12,695 nt of DNA from Promethearchaeota archaeon (GTDB taxonomy: Archaea > Asgardarchaeota > Lokiarchaeia > Sigynarchaeales > SOKP01): contig JAHLWJ010000120.1 in assembly GCA_019057975.1 (NCBI GenBank), forward strand, positions 1 to 12,695, read 5' to 3'. The position numbers and the translations under genes were made by a program. Numbering within the stretch: the stretch's first letter is position 1; the number at the start of each line of letters is the position of its first letter. Below, piece after piece: positions 8,464 to 12,695 of this stretch. Under the pieces are notes generated by a model, which did no database searches, was not told where the DNA came from, and saw nothing but the letters and a program-made list of their open reading frames with translations.

Positions 8464-8482
8464 TATTTACAATACGTAAATA
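8464..8482. repeat. Perfect inverted repeat upstream of the helicase gene
   Basis: TATTTAC at 8464-8470 and GTAAATA at 8476-8482 form exact 7-base arms around the spacer AATAC. It lies 66-84 bases upstream of the helicase start, between that gene and the small gene at 8516-8677. It could be an operator or a weak hairpin. AT-rich DNA produces such dyads by chance, so confidence is limited. Confidence 0.35.
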
Positions 8483-8499
8483 CAATGCAATAAGTTAAT

Positions 8500-8505
8500 A
8501 AAAAA
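8500..8505 (-). terminator. Possible oligo-T terminator of the 53-residue gene
   Basis: Six A on the plus strand, thus six T on the minus strand, lie about ten bases after the stop of the small minus-strand gene. The position is right for an archaeal terminator, but the run is short. Confidence 0.3.
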
Positions 8506-8515
8506 GGATAGAAAT

Positions 8516-8677
8516 TTAAAAACCAAAAACTTGTTTGATTTTATCATAGACTTCCTTAATCTGTCTTAGCTTTCCTTCATCTCCTTGATTTAAAAAATGC
8601 TCGACCCATTGCCCAAAAGCACCGCCTTTAATCCATTCAAGGAAATATTCAACTGATTGACGTTCCTCTGCAGACAT
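8516..8677 (-). CDS. Small hypothetical protein, 53 residues
   Basis: A short open frame from ATG (8677-8675) to TAA encodes 53 residues, starting MSAEERQSVEYFLEWIK and ending KIKQVFGF. I recognise no family. The product is charged and predicted mainly helical: an amphipathic helix (about 3-17), a GGAFGQW turn (18-24), and two helices (25-30 and 35-50), with no cysteines, signal or membrane segment. The stretch is visibly richer in G+C than the DNA on both sides, and its codons resemble those of neighbouring genes, which supports a real gene. It is in the same orientation as the helicase, ending 117 bases upstream of it, with a short T run between them. No clear Shine-Dalgarno precedes the ATG. 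Confidence 0.6.
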   Translation of the reverse strand: MSAEERQSVEYFLEWIKGGAFGQWVEHFLNQGDEGKLRQIKEVYDKIKQVFGF

Positions 8678-8850
8678 TTTATATTCGTTTTTTTTTCTAA
8701 TTTGGTTTTTTATTTTTAATTTTCTTCTATATAAAAGTTATAAATTATTCTATTTTATATCTTTATAATTTCAATTTGATAAAATAAAGTTATTGAAATT
8801 TTCATAAAAATCTGTACAAATATGAGGAGCTTCCTGTTCCATTTCAAACA

Positions 8851-9207
8851 GTGGTTACGGGGGTCCCTATTCTTCAATCTAGTGCCCAAACGAAATATGA
8901 AAAAGAGATTGGAGACGATCTCCATAAAATGATTGAAGATATCGAAGGTATAAGATTTAACAATTTTAAAGAATTAGAATCAAAAGCAGAGGCGTCATTA
9001 GGATATTGGAATAAAAACATTAAAAAAACTATAAGTTCAGCTGGTAGCGATTATAAATCTTACGAAAAAGATAAAGATGCTCAAATTACTACACAAATCT
9101 ATCTTTTCCCTATGATACAGATGTATGCTGAAACAAAACGAGGCAAAAGATTTGAAATATATAGTCTTGGTTCAGGAACTAAATTTATGGTATATTCTAA
9201 TTTTTAA
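8851..9207 (+). CDS. Hypothetical small protein, start uncertain
   Basis: I do not recognise this protein. From the first conventional start, GTG at 8851, it has 118 residues. A charged helical part (about 15-55, with IGDDLHKMIEDIEG) is followed by a lysine-rich linker and a C-terminal part of likely strands (TTQIYLFPMIQMYAET, RFEIYSLGSG, KFMVYSNF). No signal or membrane segment is seen. Coding-like sequence continues in frame upstream of the GTG (residues YEELPVPFQT), open back to 8797. The real start may therefore be CTG at 8812, or the ATG at 8822 if one base is missing after it. A purine-rich GAGGAG at 8824-8829 is too far (21 bases) from the GTG to be its ribosome binding site. A nine-T run follows the gene. 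Confidence 0.6.
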   Translation: MVTGVPILQSSAQTKYEKEIGDDLHKMIEDIEGIRFNNFKELESKAEASLGYWNKNIKKTISSAGSDYKSYEKDKDAQITTQIYLFPMIQMYAETKRGKRFEIYSLGSGTKFMVYSNF

Positions 9208-9214
9208 TACAAAA

Positions 9215-9223
9215 TTTTTTTTT
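9215..9223 (+). terminator. Oligo-T terminator
   Basis: Nine consecutive T residues begin eight bases after the stop of the small protein gene ending at 9207. This is the longest such run placed downstream of a gene in the window and a good archaeal terminator candidate. Confidence 0.5.
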
Positions 9224-9306
9224 ATCTGAATTCTTCTTTTTCTTTACTTGATATTAGATTAGCACAAATTAAAAAACATGTCAAAAATTATTAAAAATGC
9301 ATTTTG

Positions 9307-9314
9307 TTATAAGA
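9307..9314 (+). promoter_or_regulatory. TATA-like element upstream of the ECF S-component gene
   Basis: TTATAAGA at 9307-9314 lies about 41-48 bases before the ATG at 9355. That would give transcription starting near 9335 and a short leader. In DNA this rich in A and T, such elements are common, so this is only a candidate. Confidence 0.25.
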
Positions 9315-9354
9315 AAATTTTAAAAACAAAAAAAACAAAACATTGATTAGGATT

Positions 9355-9942
9355 ATGGAAAAAAAAAATCAAAACTCAAGTTATGCTTTTAAAGGTTATT
9401 TTTTACCAAATAATTCACTAATAATCTCTTTAATAGGTATTTTTGCGGCATTAATTTGCGTGTTTACTTTGCTAATAAGGATACCTGTTCCTGCTACAAC
9501 GGGCTATATAAACATTGGAGATTTTGGAGTAATGTTCACAGGATTACTTTTTGGACCTATTATTGGAGGAATTGCTGGAGGATTAGGTTCTGCTATTGCA
9601 GATATTATAGGATTCCCACAATTTGCTATACCAACATTAATTATTAAAGGTTTAGAAGGATTTTTTGTAGGATTAATTGCTAATCCAAAGAGAGAAAGTT
9701 CTAGAATTGGCTTTAGGGATATTATTGCTGTATTAATAGGTGGGTCAATAATGGCCATCGGATATTTTGTTGTTGAAATTTTCATGTATGGATTGAGTGC
9801 AGCTATTATTGAAGTTCCTGGTAATCTATTTCAATTATTATTTGGAATGGTAACGTCATTGATTCTTATAACAACTGCTAGAAAATCCATTGTTAATAAT
9901 CTACCTCAAGTATTTGATAAAATCTTTATTAAATTAGAGTAA
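9355..9942 (+). CDS. ECF transporter S component (vitamin/precursor uptake)
   Basis: This is an integral membrane substrate-binding subunit of an energy-coupling factor transporter. It captures a vitamin or precursor and is driven by separate EcfA ATPases and EcfT. Of 195 residues, about five to six hydrophobic helices are visible (roughly 22-42, 56-73, 75-87, 92-109, 124-147, 157-174). The signature NIGDFGVMFTGLLFGP (53-68) followed by GGIAGGLGSAIADIIG (71-86), and a later EVPGNLFQ (153-160), are characteristic of the riboflavin/HmpT/ThiT-like S-protein group. The substrate cannot be told from the sequence. No EcfA or EcfT gene is in the window, so it probably shares a module encoded elsewhere (group II). 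ATG at 9355 is chosen; a TTG four codons upstream (9343) is a weaker alternative. The gene is preceded by AT-rich DNA with a TATA-like element. Confidence 0.88.
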   Translation: MEKKNQNSSYAFKGYFLPNNSLIISLIGIFAALICVFTLLIRIPVPATTGYINIGDFGVMFTGLLFGPIIGGIAGGLGSAIADIIGFPQFAIPTLIIKGLEGFFVGLIANPKRESSRIGFRDIIAVLIGGSIMAIGYFVVEIFMYGLSAAIIEVPGNLFQLLFGMVTSLILITTARKSIVNNLPQVFDKIFIKLE

Positions 9943-9988
9943 AATGAGAAAAAATTGTAATAAAGTACTATTACATTATTTTTAAAAA

Positions 9989-10006
9989 TTTACGATCCTT
10001 CGTAAA
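9989..10006. promoter_or_regulatory. Dyad operator candidate for the metal-transport operon
   Basis: TTTACGA (9989-9995), spacer TCCT, and TCGTAAA (10000-10006) form a perfect 7-base inverted repeat. Extending the arms to 15 bases (9981-9995 and 10000-10014) still gives 12 of 15 matches. It lies just upstream of a TATA-like TTTAAATTA (10008-10016), so it would overlap the BRE. It also lies about 60 bases before the ZIP start, and the ZIP operon encodes a DtxR/MntR-like regulator. A metal-responsive operator is the best reading. No T run follows, which argues against an intrinsic terminator of the upstream gene. Confidence 0.5.
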
Positions 10007-10007
10007 C

Positions 10008-10016
10008 TTTAAATTA
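10008..10016 (+). promoter_or_regulatory. TATA-box candidate for the ZIP/regulator operon
   Basis: TTTAAATTA follows directly after the dyad; the sequence CGTAAAC just before it is purine-rich like a BRE. Transcription would start near 10040, ahead of the ribosome-binding-like sequence at 10053-10060. Confidence 0.35.
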
Positions 10017-10052
10017 GCATTAATACTCTTTTTTACAGTTTAAAATTCAATA

Positions 10053-10060
10053 GAAGTGAT
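10053..10060 (+). promoter_or_regulatory. Shine-Dalgarno-like site that decides the ZIP start
   Basis: GAAGTGAT resembles the archaeal consensus GGAGGTGAT and ends five bases before the ATT codon at 10066. That is normal spacing for the ATT but too far from the out-of-frame ATG at 10074. It supports initiation at ATT. Confidence 0.4.
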
Positions 10061-10065
10061 AAAAA

Positions 10066-10824
10066 ATTCTATTATGGATAATTTTATTTAGTATATTAGG
10101 TAGTGTTGGGGCTATAATAGTAGCAGGTGCTTTTCTTTTTTTAGGTGAAAAATATCAAAAAATACTCATCCCGATCCTTATTTCATTTGCTACAGGAATT
10201 CTCCTAGCAGCAGCATTTTTAGGATTAATTCCCGAGGCAATTGAAGAATTAGGAGGAGAAGCACATTTGATTATGCCATATGTTTTAGGAGGGATTTTGT
10301 TTTTCTTTTTTATGGAGAAGTTAATCATTTGGAGAAATTGTAGAAATAAAGAATGTGAAGTTCATTCTCATGCTTCAGGTCCTATTATACTTATAGGCGA
10401 TTCACTGCATAATCTAACAGACGGAATTGTGATTGCAACTGCTTTTTTAACAAGTACAACCCTTGGTATAAGTGCTGGATTAACAATTTTAGTTCATGAA
10501 CTTGCTCATGAAACTGGAGATTTCGGTATTCTACTTCATTCAGGATATTCAAAGAAAAAGGCGTTTATGTATAATCTTGTTTCGAGTTCTACAACAATAC
10601 CCGCTGCAATATTAGGTTATTTTATATTAGGTGCTATTTCTTCAGTAGTTCCTTTCATCTTAGCAATCTCCGCATCTAGTTTCATATATATTTCTTTATC
10701 TGATTTAACACCTGATCTTCATCAGCATACTGATTTAAAATATAGCATTCAGCAATTGTTTTTCATTATCGCTGGAATTCTCTTAATGTATTTGTTACTA
10801 ACATTAGGGGGCCATACTCATTAA
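10066..10824 (+). CDS. ZIP-family divalent metal transporter
   Basis: This is a membrane importer of Zn, Fe or Mn of the ZIP/GufA-like group, 252 residues from the ATT at 10066 with about eight hydrophobic helices. Metal-site motifs are HNLTDG (115-120) in helix IV and HELAHETGD (144-152) in helix V. The loop before helix IV carries C92, C97, H100 and H102. Helices I-III are encoded upstream of the first conventional start (TTG at 10267), with clearly ZIP-like residues such as LLWIILFSILGSVGA. Starting at 10267 would therefore lose about 67 residues and break the fold. The frame is open only back to a TAA at 10060-10062 and contains no ATG, GTG or TTG there. ATT behind a Shine-Dalgarno-like sequence is preferred. 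The alternative is a one-base insertion after the ATG at 10074. The DtxR/MntR-like gene follows 20 bases downstream, which suggests metal-controlled expression. Confidence 0.85.
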   Translation: MLLWIILFSILGSVGAIIVAGAFLFLGEKYQKILIPILISFATGILLAAAFLGLIPEAIEELGGEAHLIMPYVLGGILFFFFMEKLIIWRNCRNKECEVHSHASGPIILIGDSLHNLTDGIVIATAFLTSTTLGISAGLTILVHELAHETGDFGILLHSGYSKKKAFMYNLVSSSTTIPAAILGYFILGAISSVVPFILAISASSFIYISLSDLTPDLHQHTDLKYSIQQLFFIIAGILLMYLLLTLGGHTH

Positions 10825-10844
10825 AATATTATATCTTGATTGAA

Positions 10845-11261
10845 ATGTTAGAATTAGATTATAAGGTTTTAAAGAAGATATATCATTCTTCAAAACATTT
10901 AAAGGTTGGAGATCTTGCCAGAATTCTTCGTTTTCCCCATTCTACAATTGGGAGTTGCATTAAGAGATTAGAAGAGAACGGATATGTTACATATGAACGA
11001 TATAAGCCAGTTTCTTTATCAAAGGATGGAGAAAGTCTTGCTGTTGAACTAACACGTCATGCCCGACTTCTTGAATTGCTATTGCACAATGAATTGGGAT
11101 TGAACCCGAAAGATGCTCATAATGAAAGTGAGAAATTTAATTTACTTTTCTCTTGTAATACAATTAATAGAATCTGTGCTAAATATTCTCACCCAAAAAT
11201 GTGTCCTTGCGGAAAAGAAATTTTAAACTCTTCAGAATGTTTTTGTGAGAAAAAAGATTAA
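10845..11261 (+). CDS. DtxR/MntR-like metal-dependent transcriptional regulator
   Basis: This is a probable metal-sensing DNA-binding repressor of the neighbouring ZIP operon. Residues 1-60 form a winged helix (recognition region about 20-43, RFPHSTIGSCIKRLEENGY at 29-47), followed by the DtxR dimerisation domain (TRHARLLELLL, then LGLNPKDAHNESEKF). At 138 residues it is MntR-sized and lacks the SH3-like third domain. Aligned to B. subtilis MntR, D5 and H72 match metal ligands D8 and H77, and E96 aligns with E99. The E102 and H103 positions are N99 and L100. The C-terminus is cysteine-rich (C104, C111, H116, C120, C122, C132, C134) around a CPCGKEI segment corresponding to CPHG-type motifs of archaeal relatives. 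ATG at 10845 is preferred over a TTG three codons earlier (10836). It lies 20 bases after the ZIP gene and converges with the flavin-reductase-like pseudogene, four bases apart. Confidence 0.85.
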   Translation: MLELDYKVLKKIYHSSKHLKVGDLARILRFPHSTIGSCIKRLEENGYVTYERYKPVSLSKDGESLAVELTRHARLLELLLHNELGLNPKDAHNESEKFNLLFSCNTINRICAKYSHPKMCPCGKEILNSSECFCEKKD

Positions 11262-11265
11262 GGTC

Positions 11266-11742
11266 TTATTTTATAATATCATTCGAAGCATATGCAGTTA
11301 ATATTTTTCCATAAAAATAGTGATGACTAGTCATATTTGATTCACTAGAATGAATAATTCTACATTCATAACTTAAGATACAGTCTTCTATAGTAGGCAC
11401 TTTTGTATTTTTTCCAGGGATCGTTATCAATCCAGTTTTATTTAATTTATCAGTATTTCTCCCCGAATAAAATCCTGCTATATCTATAGCATGGTAAGTT
11501 TTCTCTGAAGGTATATTAATCATAAATTCATTCATAGCTTCAATTAATAAAGTATATGTATATCGACTATAGGCTACTTGAGCTCTAATAGCAGGGTTAC
11601 CCTCAAATTCAGTGATTTTTTTCCAATCTAATGCCATAACATTACATTTTCCTTTTTAATCCATTGTTACTATTAATGCCGTATTTCCATTAAATTGTTC
11701 AATATATTCATATGGTACTATTTCTTTCCTATTATGTGACAT
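11266..11742 (-). pseudogene. Flavin-reductase-like (FMN-binding split barrel) gene with in-frame TAA
   Basis: The frame from ATG at 11742 encodes a complete flavoredoxin/flavin-reductase-like domain of 159 codons, but codon 29 is TAA (11658-11656). Upstream of it the protein reads as the usual first strand (TALIVTMD). Directly after it comes KGKCNVMALDW, the expected continuation, so a single GAA-to-TAA change would explain the break. Further motifs are VAYSRYTYTLL, FMINIPSE, SGRNTDK, TIPGK and PTIEDC..ECRI, typical of enzymes binding FMN in a split barrel. Translation from the later ATG at 11637 would give 123 residues without the first strands, probably non-functional. TAA is not a known recoding codon for selenocysteine or pyrrolysine. 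Sequencing error remains possible. It is convergent with the metal regulator gene and downstream of other decayed minus-strand genes. Confidence 0.75.
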
Positions 11743-11795
11743 TTTTCTAAGCTTATTTTTTAGTTATAACGAGGTTATTTTTAACAAATTACTGA

Positions 11796-11903
11796 TTAAG
11801 GAAGCCCAGCTCCTGGTACTTCCACTTTCACATATTCAAATTTTTCACCCACTCTTTCAGAGGTAGATGTAGTTATTAAGACTATACAATAATTATGGTT
11901 CAA
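11796..11903 (-). CDS. Short coding-like open frame, probable remnant
   Basis: A 35-residue frame (TTG at 11903 to TAA at 11796) reads MNHNYCIVLITTSTSE, then a charged strand-like part ending VEVPGAGLP. Composition and codons look coding, unlike the flanking AT-rich DNA, but no family can be named. The N-terminal YCIVLITT superficially recalls the first strand of CutA-type proteins, too little to assign. It overlaps the end of the upstream zinc-protein gene by 11 bases and sits just before the disrupted flavin-reductase gene. A gene fragment is more likely than an intact gene. Confidence 0.25.
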   Translation of the reverse strand: MNHNYCIVLITTSTSERVGEKFEYVKVEVPGAGLP

Positions 11904-12132
11904 ATTTTTTATCGTGATTTACTTTATCTATCGCGAGAAGGCAAGCCTCTTCCCAATCACCGTTAGGATCAATACTTTCACAGCAATCAGGGCACCAATC
12001 CTCAGGATAACCATCATCAAAATCACCAGCTTCCATATCACCATTTAGGATGCTACCACAATAAAAACAAACACCATCATCATACCTATCTAAAATTTCA
12101 GAAATTAATTTGATTTTTTTTTTTGCATTCAT
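11893..12132 (-). CDS. Small acidic zinc-binding protein, hypothetical
   Basis: This protein has 79 residues and no recognised family. A basic N-terminus (MNAKKKIK) and a short helix lead to CFYCG (C22, C25). A strongly acidic loop follows (31-46, rich in D and E), then CPDCC (C47, C50, C51) and a C-terminal helix. The CxxC pair plus CxxCC suggests one zinc site of zinc-ribbon type. The ATG at 12132 is the only conventional start at the N-terminus. It lies on the minus strand between two broken genes; its own frame is intact. A role in protein or nucleic-acid binding is possible but not shown. Confidence 0.65.
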   Translation of the reverse strand: MNAKKKIKLISEILDRYDDGVCFYCGSILNGDMEAGDFDDGYPEDWCPDCCESIDPNGDWEEACLLAIDKVNHDKKFEP

Positions 12133-12160
12133 CTTTACAAGAGAATTTATATTTACATTA

Positions 12161-12471
12161 TTATAGAATATAAGAAAAAAAACAATATAAGTATTTAATG
12201 TAATTTAAAATAATATAAGAACTAGCTTCCCTTAATCTTTTTTCAGCATTTTTAACCATATTATTAATTGTATTTTCAATTACATAATCCATATCTTTTT
12301 TCATTTCTTCAAGACTGTTTTTCCCAAACATATTGGTATGGCTTAAAACTCCTAATCCTCCAGCCTCAAAACTTCAACAGCCAACTCTTTTGTGTAAAAA
12401 GGACACATGGGTGCAGCAATTATAGGATGCTTAATTCCTAGCATTTCCGTAACTTTCGTTTTAAAAACCAT
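12161..12471 (-). pseudogene. Nitronate monooxygenase (FMN-dependent) pseudogene, frameshifted and internally deleted
   Basis: From the ATG at 12471 the frame gives a clear nitronate monooxygenase N-terminus: FKTKVTEMLGIKHPIIAAPM, then FYTKELAVEV, and then a premature TAG at 12354-12352. Shifting frame at the T run on the minus strand (plus-strand 12368-12371) restores the family sequence: FEAGGLGVLSHTNMFG, then SLEEMKKDMDYVIEN. One missing T explains the shift. After VIEN the expected DKPFGVN-type barrel core is absent. Instead the frame continues INNMVKNAEKRLREASS, resembling a C-terminal helix, and ends at TAA 12161-12163. The roughly 300-residue enzyme is thus reduced to about 100 codons. 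A functional product is not expected. Confidence 0.75.
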
Positions 12472-12695
12472 TTACAGATACAACTTTTCTCCTTGATAAT
12501 AATTCTAATAAAATTGATAGTATAAGAAATGGAAATAATAAAAAAGAGTTTTTATAAAGAATTAATTATTGAAACCAAGTTATATTTATTGTTTGATTTA
12601 TATATGGTTCAACTCAATAGATTAGCCAAATAAATTTAAGTATATGTATCCTATTTTGTTTTTAAGAAATAAATTGCATTTAATATATAATTGAG
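12472..12695. other. AT-rich region without a convincing gene
   Basis: No domain, RNA gene or repeat is recognisable. A 34-residue plus-strand frame (12529-12633, ATG to TAA, starting MEIIKKSFYKEL) is the only possible coding item. Its length is within chance for this composition, and no ribosome binding site is visible. Confidence 0.4.

Noticed and set aside
8687..8698. T-rich stretch read as a plus-strand terminator
   Set aside because: No plus-strand gene ends upstream of it; it is more likely part of the AT-rich promoter region of the small minus-strand gene.
8822..8932. ATG frame (MRSFLFHFKQW...) overlapping the start of the gene at 8851
   Set aside because: It ends after about 36 codons and looks less coding than the overlapping frame; only the position of the ATG is of interest.
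9456..9785. Alternative frames on both strands inside the ECF S-component gene
   Set aside because: Both are out-of-frame readings of a membrane protein gene with clear family motifs.
9989..10006. Dyad as an intrinsic terminator for the ECF S-component gene
   Set aside because: No T run follows the right arm, and the dyad adjoins a TATA-like element of the next operon.
12529..12633. 34-residue plus-strand frame near the right end
   Set aside because: Length is within chance for this base composition, with no ribosome binding site or similarity seen.

Overview
The window is strongly AT-rich DNA, most likely from an Asgard (Promethearchaeota) archaeon, possibly Lokiarchaeia-like. This rests on an actin-family protein closer to eukaryotic actins and Arps than to crenactin, a DRG-type TGS GTPase beside a longin-like protein, an archaea-type Ski2-like helicase, frequent TTG starts and oligo-T terminators. 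The placement is inferred from gene content only.

Left part, plus strand, 139-5701. An actin-related protein carries two zinc ribbons inserted near its C-terminus and has lost the usual ATP-hydrolysis residues. It is followed by a secreted, C-terminally anchored prenyltransferase/squalene-cyclase-like repeat protein, then FolD of one-carbon metabolism. Next comes a two-gene unit: a longin-like small protein and a DRG-like GTPase whose P-loop and G3 motifs are degenerate.

Middle, 5729-9942. A large Ski2-like helicase with an N-terminal zinc-binding region lies on the minus strand, convergent with the GTPase. Upstream of it, on the same strand, is an apparent 53-residue gene. An unrecognised small protein with an ambiguous start and an ECF-transporter substrate-binding (S) subunit follow on the plus strand.

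Metal unit, 9989-11261. A ZIP-family metal transporter and a DtxR/MntR-like regulator appear to form an operon. A near-perfect dyad sits directly upstream of a TATA-like element and is a good operator candidate. The ZIP frame has no ATG, GTG or TTG at its N-terminus. An ATT codon behind a Shine-Dalgarno-like sequence is the best start, and a one-base error is the alternative.

Right end, 11266-12695, minus strand. This looks like a decaying region: a flavin-reductase-like gene interrupted by an in-frame TAA, a short coding-like remnant, an intact small zinc-binding protein, and a frameshifted and internally deleted nitronate monooxygenase gene. The last ~220 bases hold nothing convincing.

The most novel-looking items are the zinc-ribbon actin with altered catalytic residues, the longin/degenerate-GTPase pair, and the metal operon with its dyad and unusual start. 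I saw no CRISPR array, tRNA, rRNA or insertion sequence.
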